A stretch of DNA of 64,000 bases from Cohnella lupini (GTDB taxonomy: Bacteria; Bacillota; Bacilli; Paenibacillales; Paenibacillaceae), in the NCBI RefSeq assembly GCF_003386205.1, contig NZ_QRDY01000004.1:248001-312000 (forward strand). The letters are read 5' to 3'. The notes under the pieces are model-generated. The model made no database searches, had not been told where the DNA came from, and saw only the letters and a program-made list of their open reading frames with translations. The translations under genes and the position numbers were made by a program. Positions 8,936-16,714 of this stretch are shown piece after piece; within the stretch, counting starts at the first letter, position 1; the number at the start of each line of letters is the position of its first letter.

Positions 8936-9322
8936 ATTAACGAAGCTCCTTCGTTATCTCAGCTCGTTTCGCGCTTGATCGGCGGAATTAACGAAGTTGC
9001 TTCGTTATCTCGGCTCGTTTCACGCTTGTCTGGCGGAATTAACGAAGTTCCTTCGTTATCTCAGCTCGATTCACGCTTGGCTTGCGGAATTAACGAAGTT
9101 GCTTCGTTATCTCAGCTCGTTTCGCGCTTGATCGGTGGAATTAACGAAGCTCCTTCGTTATCTCGGCTCTTATCACGCTTGCTCGGTGGAATTAACGAAG
9201 CTCCTTCGTTATCTCGGCTCGAATCACGTTTGTCTAGCGGAATTAACGAAGCTCCTTCGCTATCTCGGCTCGATTCACGCTTGGCTTGCGGAATTAACGA
9301 AGCTCCTTCGTTATCTCGGATC
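8936..9322. repeat. 51-bp tandem array, family B, about eight copies
   Basis: Eight 51-base units between the SDR start and the GntR gene. Each begins with AATTAACGAAG and folds as AACGAAG-NNN-CTTCGTT (7-bp stem, 3-base loop CTC, TTG or TTC), followed by TATCTCGGCTCG. One copy near 9257 has a single mismatch in the stem. The segments TTCGTTA and TCTCGG(C/T)TCGATTC are shared with family A, so A and B look descended from one unit. The array is open in frame on the plus strand, which I take as a by-product of the 51-base period. Confidence 0.9.
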
Positions 9323-9340
9323 TACTCCCAAACCAAAATC

Positions 9341-9381
9341 ATAAATCGTGTATGATTTAGATAATATCATACACGATTTAT
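9341..9381. promoter_or_regulatory. 16-bp perfect inverted repeat behind the GntR gene
   Basis: ATAAATCGTGTATGAT (9341-9356) and its exact complement ATCATACACGATTTAT (9366-9381) flank nine bases. It starts 16 bases past the GntR stop, so it could be that gene's terminator, but the stem is AT-rich and no long T tract follows. Each arm contains ATCGTGTATGAT, itself nearly symmetric and close to operators of FadR-type GntR proteins, so it could be a double operator for the adjacent regulator acting on the SDR operon. Both readings are open. Confidence 0.6.
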
Positions 9382-9396
9382 AGTGTAAATAATCGA

Positions 9397-10050
9397 TTAG
9401 TCGAAGTTATCCCTTAGTCTCTGATGAGAATTAGATAGGTGCGCTCTCATAGCCGATACGGCTTGTTCGATATCGTTGTCCAATAGCGCCCTGACGATCG
9501 TCTCGTGCTCGAGCCTCTCCGCGTTTAGATCGATTCGGAAGCTATGCAAGCTAAGATAGCGATAAATACGCTCTATTAGAGAAGCAACTATTTGCTTTAG
9601 ATTCTCGTTCTTGGCGTATTTCAGAATCGTACCGTGGAGATCTTCGTTCAGCTTCGACACCGCGTCCTCCATGTCCGTTCCTTCATTAGCGACGCTTTCC
9701 AAGGATAGCTGTTGAAGCATCCGAACGAGCAGCTCTTTCGGAATGCGGGAAGCCGCTTTGCGAACGGATAACTCCTCCAAGGACTGGCGAATCTCGAATA
9801 TCTCGTCAATGTCCCGCAGATTCATCTCCGCGACGAACATCCCCTTAAACGGAACGATCGTAACCAAGCCTTCGGATGCAAGCCGAAACAGCGATTCCCG
9901 AATCGGAATGTTGCTAACTCCAAGGTCCCTCGCCAATTTGTCGATGTTGATTTTATCCCCCGCGGGCATGGCGTGCGACAGAATTTGATTTTTGATGAGC
10001 GAATACAGCTGGTCGGTAAGGACGTAACGGCTTAACGGTTTCTTGGTCAA
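9397..10050 (-). CDS. GntR family regulator, FadR/FCD subgroup
   Basis: A 217-residue repressor. Residues 12-75 form the winged helix-turn-helix (LARDLGVSNIPIRESLFRL), and residues about 85-210 the all-helical FCD effector domain (DIDEIFEIRQSLEELSVRKA, then His residues in NEDLHG, LSLHSF and MRAHLSNSHQ). FCD domains usually bind a small carboxylate, often through a metal, which suits control of the neighbouring acid-sugar dehydratase operon. Start TTG 10050 has GGGGGAG six bases upstream. It is transcribed towards the SDR operon with the palindrome and family B repeats between them. Confidence 0.88.
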   Translation of the reverse strand: MTKKPLSRYVLTDQLYSLIKNQILSHAMPAGDKINIDKLARDLGVSNIPIRESLFRLASEGLVTIVPFKGMFVAEMNLRDIDEIFEIRQSLEELSVRKAASRIPKELLVRMLQQLSLESVANEGTDMEDAVSKLNEDLHGTILKYAKNENLKQIVASLIERIYRYLSLHSFRIDLNAERLEHETIVRALLDNDIEQAVSAMRAHLSNSHQRLRDNFD

Positions 10051-10218
10051 AATGGCTCCCCCTACGGCGTGAACATGCCTCTCTTGTAACTGATCATAGG
10101 GTATCGAATCGCGGAGAACCTGTCAATTCAATGCCAAAACCATCACTCCGAACAGTGGGGTCGCACCTTGATCCGACTGGGTTTCTTTAGTACCCCTATC
10201 GAGATTCAACTACGCTCC

Positions 10219-10273
10219 TTGACAATAATCGAGTATTCCAATAGGATATAAAATTATACTGACTGACGAGTCA
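10219..10273 (+). promoter_or_regulatory. Promoter and operator of the TetR/amino-acid ABC operon
   Basis: TTGACA at 10219-10224 and TAGGAT at 10242-10247 with 17-base spacing make a good sigma-A promoter. Just downstream, at 10260-10273, TGACT-GACG-AGTCA is a palindrome of the type bound by TetR family proteins, placed where a bound repressor would block the polymerase. Self-regulation by the first gene is the simplest reading. Confidence 0.65.
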
Positions 10274-10292
10274 ATCAAGAGGTGGGATTATC

Positions 10293-10925
10293 TTGAACGG
10301 GGATCGCGATACCCAGCAAAGCAATGAACGCAGGAGACACTTCATGCAAATTGCCCTAAGGCGCTTTGCGAAGGAAGGTTACCATGCAACCAAAATCTCC
10401 GATATCGTCTCGGAGGCGGGCGTGGCGCAAGGAACTTTTTACTGGTATTTCAAAAGCAAGGAAGCGATCGCTCTTGAAATCGTAGAAGACGGAAGGCAAC
10501 AGCTTCTTGAAGTGATCGGGCACGGATATCGTCGAGATGCGGGGACGGTGCAGGATATGGTTCAAGCATCGGAAGCTCTGCTCGGCAAGCTGTTTGTATT
10601 CGCCGAATCCAACCGACATTTAATGGAGCTGTTGCTCGGAGGAGTCTCCTCCAGCGATCCGGTTCGGCAGGCGATCGCGGAAACCCGAAGCGCCCTGGAA
10701 AACGCGTTTCTTCTTAACATTCAGCGAGCGGTCGAGCTGGGAATGCTTCCCGACTCGATCGATTCCCGGTTACGGGCAGCCCTCTTGATGAGCTTAATCG
10801 AGGGCATCATATCGCGGTGGTTATTCGGCTCTACCGTTCCGGATAACGGAATCAAGACAAAAACAGCGCAACAGCTGGCTTCCGAAACAGCCAGATTCGA
10901 ATTTTTCGGATTGCTCGGTATATAA
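10293..10925 (+). CDS. TetR family regulator
   Basis: A 210-residue repressor. The helix-turn-helix lies near residues 30-55 (ISDIVSEAGVAQGTFYWYFKSKEA, read as two parts), and the rest is a helical ligand-binding domain. TTG 10293 is the start, with GAGGTGG eight bases upstream. It is the first gene before an amino-acid ABC transporter and an OsmC gene, and its leader carries a TetR-like palindrome, so it probably represses its own operon until an imported or stress-related ligand releases it. The ligand is unknown. Confidence 0.88.
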   Translation: MNGDRDTQQSNERRRHFMQIALRRFAKEGYHATKISDIVSEAGVAQGTFYWYFKSKEAIALEIVEDGRQQLLEVIGHGYRRDAGTVQDMVQASEALLGKLFVFAESNRHLMELLLGGVSSSDPVRQAIAETRSALENAFLLNIQRAVELGMLPDSIDSRLRAALLMSLIEGIISRWLFGSTVPDNGIKTKTAQQLASETARFEFFGLLGI

Positions 10926-10990
10926 CAAGGTGGAATGATTCGGCAAAAGTCGGACACCTTAATCAAAAGAAGAGACTAGGAGAGAAAACC

Positions 10991-11884
10991 ATGCTGAAAA
11001 AAACGAAGAGTTCGCTGATCCTTTCCCTTTCCGTCATTTTGTTGCTCACCGTCGCACTAGTCGGATGCGGAAACAAAAACAATAACGACCAAGGTGCTCC
11101 AAGCTCGGATGCCGCAAGCTCAGCCCCTGCAAGCTCGGCTCCCGCAACGGAAAGCGGGGCCGACAATTTGCTCGCCCAAGTGAAGAGCTCCGGCGTGCTG
11201 AAGGTAGGGTTAATGGGCACGTACGCACCGTACAACTTCCTGAACGATAACAAGGAAATCGACGGCTTCGATGCGGATATCGCCAAAGAAATCGCCAAAC
11301 GTCTCGGCGTTAAAGCCGAATTCGCCGCGCAGGATTTCTCGGGATTGATTCCTAGCCTGCAGGCGAGCAAGATCGATACCATCATCAGCCAAGTGACGAT
11401 CACGGACGAACGAAAGCAACAGATCGATTTTACCCAGCCTTACATCACTAATGAAGTGAAAGTCATCGTTGCCCAAGACAACGACTCCATCACGAAGCTT
11501 GAAGATTTCAAAGGGAAAAATATCGGAGTAGGCTTAGGTACGAACGACGAAACCTATTTACGCAATGAAGTATTGCCTAAAGTAGGAAAATTTACGATCA
11601 AAACCTACGACGACGTCATCACATCCCTTCAGGATCTAGACGCGGGAAGAATCGATGCCACCATTAACAACCTCTACGCGTTGAAGCCCATCGTGGATAA
11701 GAACGGATTCAAAATCAAGGCCGTCGGGGAAGCCATTAAGTCGGATCAAGCGGGCGTCGCCGTGCGCAAAAACAATCCTGAATTCCTAGCCGCGCTTGAT
11801 CAGGCGTTAACCGATATGAAGGCGGACAAAACTTACGACACGATCTTCAAAAAATGGTTCGGCGAAGCACCGGCCGCTAAATAA
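10991..11884 (+). CDS. Polar amino-acid ABC transporter substrate-binding lipoprotein
   Basis: A 297-residue family 3 binding protein anchored outside the membrane. Residues 1-25 are a lipoprotein signal ending LVGC (Cys26), followed by a Ser/Ala-rich linker to about residue 50. The mature part begins GVLKVGLMGTYAPYNF and contains GFDADIAKEIAKRLG and DERKQQIDFTQPY, the family signatures. Its gene is two bases ahead of the permease gene. The ligand may be a sulfur amino acid, given the OsmC partner at the operon end, but this is inference. Confidence 0.9.
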   Translation: MLKKTKSSLILSLSVILLLTVALVGCGNKNNNDQGAPSSDAASSAPASSAPATESGADNLLAQVKSSGVLKVGLMGTYAPYNFLNDNKEIDGFDADIAKEIAKRLGVKAEFAAQDFSGLIPSLQASKIDTIISQVTITDERKQQIDFTQPYITNEVKVIVAQDNDSITKLEDFKGKNIGVGLGTNDETYLRNEVLPKVGKFTIKTYDDVITSLQDLDAGRIDATINNLYALKPIVDKNGFKIKAVGEAIKSDQAGVAVRKNNPEFLAALDQALTDMKADKTYDTIFKKWFGEAPAAK

Positions 11885-11886
11885 AT

Positions 11887-12531
11887 ATGGATCTCGTGTG
11901 GGATAACGGGCTCTTCTTGCTTAAGGGAGCCTATTACACGCTGCTGGTTACCGTCGTCTCCATGTTCTTCGGACTACTTATCGGCATGGCGGTCGCCCTG
12001 GCCAGATTAAAAGGGAATCTTCCGCTAAGATGGCTGGCACGCGCTTACGTATCCGTCATTCGAGGCACGCCAGCCTTCGTGCAGATTTTGATCGTATACT
12101 ACGGACTTGTGGATTACGGGATCACTCTTGGTCCGTTAACGGCGGCTTGCGTTGCGTTGAGCATCAATGTCGGCGCTTATTTATCCGAGACGTTCCGCGG
12201 AGCGATTCTTGCCGTTCCGAAAGGGCAGACCGAAGCAGCCTATGCGACGGGCATGACCTCCTGGCAGGCGCTAAGAAGAATCGTATTTCCTCAGGCCGCC
12301 CGCGTAGCCATCGCGCCGATGGGAAACACTTTTATCGGCATGCTCAAGGAGACGTCGCTTGTCTCCGTCATTACCGTGACGGAATTGCTCCGATCCGCTC
12401 AATTGTTGGTTGCGCAGTATTATGTGTACATGCCGTTTTATTTGGGCGTGGCGGTGATGTACTGGGTGATGAGCACAGTCTTTTCGGCTATTCTCGGAAT
12501 GATCGAAAATCGGCTGTCCAAAGCATATTGA
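11887..12531 (+). CDS. Polar amino-acid ABC transporter permease
   Basis: A 214-residue HisM/GlnP-type permease with about five membrane helices. The cytoplasmic EAA loop, where the ATPase docks, is at residues about 115-140 (GQTEAAYATGMTSWQALRRI). The family motif RGTPAFVQI sits near residue 59. It begins two bases after the binding-protein stop, so the two are translated together. One permease gene is enough because these transporters can use homodimers. Confidence 0.92.
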   Translation: MDLVWDNGLFLLKGAYYTLLVTVVSMFFGLLIGMAVALARLKGNLPLRWLARAYVSVIRGTPAFVQILIVYYGLVDYGITLGPLTAACVALSINVGAYLSETFRGAILAVPKGQTEAAYATGMTSWQALRRIVFPQAARVAIAPMGNTFIGMLKETSLVSVITVTELLRSAQLLVAQYYVYMPFYLGVAVMYWVMSTVFSAILGMIENRLSKAY

Positions 12532-12540
12532 AGTTGGGGC

Positions 12541-13299
12541 GTGAACCGTAGGATGATCCGAACGAATGGACTATCGAAAGCCTTTCAGAGCGTGGAAGTG
12601 TTGAAGAACATCGACCTCCAAGTTGCGGCAAACGAAATCGTAATCTTGCTCGGACCTAGCGGCTCCGGCAAAAGTACGTTGCTGCGTTGCTTGAACGGAT
12701 TGGAGGAGCCCAGCGCAGGCTCCGTTGAATTAAATGGCATCCGTATCGAACCTGCCATGACAAAGAAGCAAAAACTCTCGAATTTCCGTGAAATCCGGCG
12801 ACAAACCGGAATGGTCTTTCAGCAATTTAATCTATATCCTCATAAAACTGCTCTCGGCAATGTCATCGAATCCCTGCTCGTCGTTAAAAAAATGGCGAAA
12901 GCCGAAGCCGTGAAAACCGGCGAACAGCTTCTGGAGCGGGTCGGCTTAGCCGATAAAAGGGACGCTTATCCGTCCAGATTGTCCGGCGGCCAGCAGCAAC
13001 GGGTGGCTATCGCCCGCGCCCTGGCGATGAAGCCGGCCGTTATGCTCTTCGACGAGCCGACTTCCGCGCTCGATCCGGAGCTGGTCGGGGAAGTGCTGGA
13101 CGTAATGCGGCAGCTGGCGAAGGAAGGGATGACCATGGTCGTCGTTACCCACGAGATGAAGTTTGCGCGCCAGGCGGCGAACAGAATCGTATTCATGGAC
13201 GGCGGAGTCATTGTCGAGGAAGGGTCGCCGGAACGCTTTTTCACCGAGCCCCAAACCGAAAGAGCCAGAAAATTCTTGAATCAGCTTGGCGAGCATTAG
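12541..13299 (+). CDS. Polar amino-acid ABC transporter ATP-binding protein
   Basis: A 252-residue GlnQ-type ATPase. Walker A is GPSGSGKST (38-46), the Q-loop QQFNLYPH (94-101), signature LSGGQQQR (147-154), Walker [13 protein letters not shown] (167-178) and the switch His204. GTG 12541 or ATG 12553 could be the start; neither has a strong ribosome site, so coupling from the permease stop nine bases upstream is likely. It energises the importer formed with the two preceding genes. Confidence 0.92.
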   Translation: MNRRMIRTNGLSKAFQSVEVLKNIDLQVAANEIVILLGPSGSGKSTLLRCLNGLEEPSAGSVELNGIRIEPAMTKKQKLSNFREIRRQTGMVFQQFNLYPHKTALGNVIESLLVVKKMAKAEAVKTGEQLLERVGLADKRDAYPSRLSGGQQQRVAIARALAMKPAVMLFDEPTSALDPELVGEVLDVMRQLAKEGMTMVVVTHEMKFARQAANRIVFMDGGVIVEEGSPERFFTEPQTERARKFLNQLGEH

Positions 13300-13341
13300 A
13301 CTGTATGATCACTAATCTCACGTGAGAAGGAGGTATACAGA

Positions 13342-13764
13342 ATGAAGGTAATGACGACATGGCAAGGCAAACGTCTGTTTACATCCGTTGGGGATTCCGG
13401 TTATTCGATCGGAATGGATGCTACGCCCGCCTACGGCGGCGACGGAAAGGGAGCTACTCCGATGGAGCTTGTGCTGGCCGGCTTAGCCGGTTGTATCGGA
13501 ATAGACGTAACCATGATCTTGGATCAATTTCTCGGCTCGGTCCGGAGTATCGAGATCGAGGCCGACGGAGCCCGGAAGGAGCAAGCGCCGACGGGATTCA
13601 CGTCGATTGATTTGATTTTCAAAGTGGACGGGGATATACCGGACTATAGGGTTTGGAAAGCGATTGAGATGGGAAGCAAGAAGTATTGCGCGGTTTCCGA
13701 TTCGTTGAAGGCCGATATCCAATATAAGCTCGTATTGAACGGGATCGATGTGTCTAAGACCTAA
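13342..13764 (+). CDS. OsmC family peroxiredoxin-like protein
   Basis: A 140-residue OsmC/Ohr-fold protein. The two conserved cysteines are Cys51 (AGCIGID) and Cys116 (KYCAVS), which reduce organic peroxides through thiol chemistry in characterised relatives. GAAGGAGG lies seven bases upstream of ATG 13342. It closes the TetR-controlled operon. A thiol-dependent enzyme beside an amino-acid importer suggests cystine or another sulfur compound as the transported substrate, or joint induction by oxidative stress. Confidence 0.9.
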   Translation: MKVMTTWQGKRLFTSVGDSGYSIGMDATPAYGGDGKGATPMELVLAGLAGCIGIDVTMILDQFLGSVRSIEIEADGARKEQAPTGFTSIDLIFKVDGDIPDYRVWKAIEMGSKKYCAVSDSLKADIQYKLVLNGIDVSKT

Positions 13765-13816
13765 GGGGAGATCCATCCCCTACGCAAGAATGGCGCCTTC
13801 GCACGATGAAATGAAT

Positions 13817-13882
13817 GCACCCCTTAGAATAGACATTGGATAACCCTCGAGGTTGTCCGATGAAATTCTAGGGGGTGCTTTT
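13817..13882 (+). terminator. Long two-part hairpin ending the TetR operon
   Basis: The outer arms GCACCCC-TTAGAAT and AATTCTA-GGGGGTGC pair over about 14 positions. Inside them GGATAACC and GGTTGTCC form a second stem around CTCGA. A short TTTT follows. It lies between convergent genes, 52 bases after the OsmC stop. A small hairpin AGGGGA/TCCCCT at 13766-13783 precedes it. Confidence 0.6.
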
Positions 13883-13887
13883 GTAGG

Positions 13888-14757
13888 TTACTTAAAAAAT
13901 TGCTTTAAGTGAGCGGTGGCCTTCTCGATGCCCTGCCGTTCCGCTTCGAGCGAGCCCCAATAACGGTGATCCTCCAGCTCGATGCTCACCGCGCCGCGAT
14001 ATCCGAGCTGCTCGAGCCGAACGGCTACCTTTCCCCAATCCACGTCGCCGTGGCCGGGAATCGTATAGCGCCACGAGCCTTCGGAAAATCCGTACTTGGC
14101 TCCGAACGTCGCCGGAAGAATTCCGCATTCGTATAATTCGTCGGTCAGGATCTCCGTATCTTTCCCATGGCAATGATTGATCCGTTCTCCGAATTCGGAT
14201 AACGCCCGAATATAATCTATGCCCAGCCGCACCAGATGGGACGGATCGTAGTTGAGACCGAAATGCTTGGAAGGGATCGCTTCGAACATTGCCCGCAGCA
14301 TCTCCGGCGTACATCCGAGAGTCGGGTAATGAGGCGCAGGACCCGGCCATCCTTCGATGGCGATGAATATGCCGGTTCGCTCCGCATGCTTGACGATCTC
14401 GGGAAACGTCTCCTTCCAAATCTCGAAGCCCGCGGCACGCGGAAGCGTCAAGTCCTCGGGGACGAGACATGCGAACAGAACGCGTCCTCCCAAGGAGGCG
14501 ATCTCGTTCATCTGTTTCTTCAACGCCTCGGAAGCTTCGATCCTCCTCGTCTCGTCCCGGCTTAGCAGTTGACCGACTTTTTGCGCATCGACCGATCCGA
14601 TGCCGATGCCGGCAAGTTCGCATGCGGCTTTTACTTCCGGCGTGAGAGCAGGAACGTCCAGTACGTCCAGCCCCGTCTTTACCGCCCATTCGGCAACCGC
14701 TTGAATCCCGGTCTCGCCGATTTTCGGTGGAATTCTCATCCCTATGTTGAAATTCAT
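13888..14757 (-). CDS. Sugar phosphate isomerase/epimerase-like TIM barrel protein
   Basis: A 289-residue member of the AP-endonuclease-2-like barrel family that includes inosose isomerases and xylose isomerase relatives. Metal-binding candidates are Glu135 (IAIEGWPG), Asp171 and His174 (NYDPSHL), His195/His197 (NHCHGKD) and the late Glu in SIELED. Its ATG overlaps the stop of the Gfo/Idh/MocA gene as ATGA (14757-14754), so the two are translationally coupled. Such pairs commonly degrade unusual sugars or cyclitols by oxidation and isomerisation. The substrate is not evident. Confidence 0.82.
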   Translation of the reverse strand: MNFNIGMRIPPKIGETGIQAVAEWAVKTGLDVLDVPALTPEVKAACELAGIGIGSVDAQKVGQLLSRDETRRIEASEALKKQMNEIASLGGRVLFACLVPEDLTLPRAAGFEIWKETFPEIVKHAERTGIFIAIEGWPGPAPHYPTLGCTPEMLRAMFEAIPSKHFGLNYDPSHLVRLGIDYIRALSEFGERINHCHGKDTEILTDELYECGILPATFGAKYGFSEGSWRYTIPGHGDVDWGKVAVRLEQLGYRGAVSIELEDHRYWGSLEAERQGIEKATAHLKQFFK

Positions 14758-15746
14758 GCTTGAACGCCTCCCGTTTCCCGCGAATTAGGCGAATATCCCG
14801 CCGCTTGATATACCATTTCCGAGAATTTAACGACCTTGTAGGCGAACTGTCCGCTTACGGCCACTTCTTGACGCCCTAATATCGCATCGACGAAGCTCTT
14901 ATCCTGATTGGTTGTTTGCGGCGGAAGCTCCGGCACGACCGGCTCTTCCTTGTAGCGGCGAAGCGTGATTTTCCCCTTATCGTAGAAAATTCCGCCTTCT
15001 TCACCGCAGAACACGTAGGTTTCGTGCCAACAAGGCGCGTAACCGACCAGATTCAAGCCGGCAACCGCCCCTTCGGCAAAACGGATCGAAGTGAACGTGT
15101 CGATCTCCACGGGCGAGCCATGCTGATGCAACTGCGGCTTAACCTCGACCGGAGTAAGTCCGGTCGTCCACAAAAGGACGTCGATGATATGGCTACCTGA
15201 GTCCATGAGGAATCCTCCGCCCGACAGAGAGGGATCTTGTCGCCAAGAGCCCGGGGTTCCCTGTCTCCATTCCTGGTAGAGGGAGGCGGTGATCGAAGTC
15301 AGCTTGCCGATATCCCCCCGGGCGATTGCTTCCTTGATATATAGGAACTCGGGCTGAAAATGACGCTGGTAAGACACCTGCAATATTTTCCCCGAACGTT
15401 TCGCCGTTTCGATTAATGCCTCGGCTTCGGAGGAGGAGCAGGTCATCGGTTTCTCGATCAGAACATGAAGGCCCCGATTCAGAACATCGGTCGCTTGCTT
15501 GAAGTGAAGCGTATGGGGAGAACAGATAACGACCGCATCCAAATCGACGACTTGATCAAGCATTTCCGCGTAATCCTCGAATTCCGGCACTCCATGAAGA
15601 CTGAACTTGTCTATGAACGTTTCCCTGCTCTTCCCGCTCGTGTCCGCGATGGCGACGATCTCCGCTTCCGGCAGCTCTAGCAGCTGACAGCCGTGCAACG
15701 ACGCGATTCCTCCCGTGCCGATCATTCCGATGCGCAATCTGCTCAT
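14754..15746 (-). CDS. Gfo/Idh/MocA family oxidoreductase
   Basis: A 330-residue NAD(P)-dependent sugar or cyclitol dehydrogenase. The Rossmann motif GMIGTGGIASLHG is at the N-terminus, IEKPMTC carries the conserved Lys of the EKP motif, and GGGFLMDSGSHIIDVL holds the conserved Asp and His of the substrate site. I start it at ATG 15746, seven bases after GGGAGGG, rather than at the upstream ATG 15770, which has no ribosome site. It is coupled to the isomerase gene by a four-base overlap. Confidence 0.87.
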   Translation of the reverse strand: MSRLRIGMIGTGGIASLHGCQLLELPEAEIVAIADTSGKSRETFIDKFSLHGVPEFEDYAEMLDQVVDLDAVVICSPHTLHFKQATDVLNRGLHVLIEKPMTCSSSEAEALIETAKRSGKILQVSYQRHFQPEFLYIKEAIARGDIGKLTSITASLYQEWRQGTPGSWRQDPSLSGGGFLMDSGSHIIDVLLWTTGLTPVEVKPQLHQHGSPVEIDTFTSIRFAEGAVAGLNLVGYAPCWHETYVFCGEEGGIFYDKGKITLRRYKEEPVVPELPPQTTNQDKSFVDAILGRQEVAVSGQFAYKVVKFSEMVYQAAGYSPNSRETGGVQA

Positions 15747-15904
15747 TGAATACCCTCCCGCGATAATCATATCGGTTAAGACAAGAACAGGGTATCAAAT
15801 CGCGTAGCGGCTGTAACTCCAAAAACGCGACATGACTATACAATATCGGAACCGCTTTCATTCATCCGTTCCCCATTAACTCTTTTCGCTCCCCACCCTC
15901 GCGT

Positions 15905-16180
15905 TCAGCTTCCGGAACAGATCCCCGAATATGGCATCCCTGTCCACGCTTCAGGCGCATCGAATGAAGTGCCGGGACGGCCGGCGGACAAATCATTATG
16001 GAACGGAGCCGCGTATACGGCTTTCAATCTGATTTTCTCCGGAGAAAGAATGGCATACGCCAAAGCGAATTGATCGTCGATTTCGTTATACGTGTCCGTA
16101 TCGAGCACCATGTCTACCGGACCCGCCGGCGGGGTCAATCGGTCCAAGCGGAATTGTTCGGTCAATCGCGGATAATCCAT
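15905..16180 (-). pseudogene. Nucleoside hydrolase remnant with internal deletion
   Basis: The start at 16180 gives a normal N-terminus of the inosine-uridine-preferring nucleoside hydrolase family: MVLDTDTYNEIDDQFALAYA contains the Asp cluster that binds Ca2+. The frame runs about 75 good residues, then ends after a junction near 15955 (…SFDAPEAW…). In another frame across the junction the sequence reads VDRDAIFGDLFRKLNAR and stops at about 15880, which looks like the C-terminus of the same family. The simplest explanation is loss of about 200 central codons with a frameshift. Intact members have about 310-330 residues, so this copy should be inactive. It precedes the Gfo/Idh/MocA gene on the same strand. 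Confidence 0.65.
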
Positions 16181-16234
16181 CGTCTCAGTGCCCCTTTTCA
16201 TATGTAATATGTTTTGGTTAACTATGATTAACAT

Positions 16235-16654
16235 TTTATCGACAAGTCTTCAGTCTTCTATTCATCTATCTATTTTCGGTTGATTAACCGGGATGACCCC
16301 GAGCTCCTATCGCCATACTCGGGCGGAATAGCAAATAGCCCCCGTTTATATGCTTGATAAACGGAGGCTATCCCTGGCTACGACTATTCATTTATGGTAT
16401 TCCCTATCCTCTCGATCGACAAGCGCGCAAAGCGTCTTCGAATTCGTAATGGTTTATCTCTTACATGCCGTTTCCTTCGTGCTACTCTTTACCTGTTACC
16501 TTTGCATAGCTTTCCTTGCTTGTCGGGTGAGTTCCCGCATGCCCTGGATTGCTTGCTCGATATGGGACGCAATCCGATTCTAGCATGCTTCGCTAGCGTG
16601 CTCCAATGGACTATCCCCTTTCGGCTAGGATGTTTGTTGCCGGATAACCTGATT
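16235..16654. other. Intergenic region with one strong hairpin
   Basis: No gene is supported. At 16335-16371 a 15-position stem with one mismatch (ATAGCCCCCGTTTAT, loop ATGCTTG, ATAAACGGAGGCTAT) could be a terminator or processing hairpin. A smaller inverted repeat AGCATGC/GCGTGCT lies near 16581-16601. Confidence 0.5.
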
Positions 16655-16690
16655 AGGAAGGGTTATCTTACTTGTATATTAACCCTTCCT
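16655..16690 (-). terminator. Hairpin behind the GH30 gene
   Basis: AGGAAGGGTTA and TAACCCTTCCT, 11 perfect base pairs around a 14-base loop, start 24 bases after the GH30 stop. No strong T tract follows, so termination efficiency is uncertain. Confidence 0.5.
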
Positions 16691-16714
16691 TAACCAAGCT
16701 AAACACTTATCGCA

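Noticed and set aside
8936..9322. CRISPR-like direct repeats
   Set aside because: Units adjoin without unique spacers, and no cas genes are present.
8708..9355. 215-residue open frame through the family B array
   Set aside because: It starts inside the SDR gene on the other strand and owes its length to the repeat period.
16486..16568. Short minus-strand coiled-coil-like frame (RIASHIEQAIQGMRELTRQ)
   Set aside because: No start codon fits: a stop lies just upstream and the only ATG is internal. Possibly a relic, not supportable as a gene.
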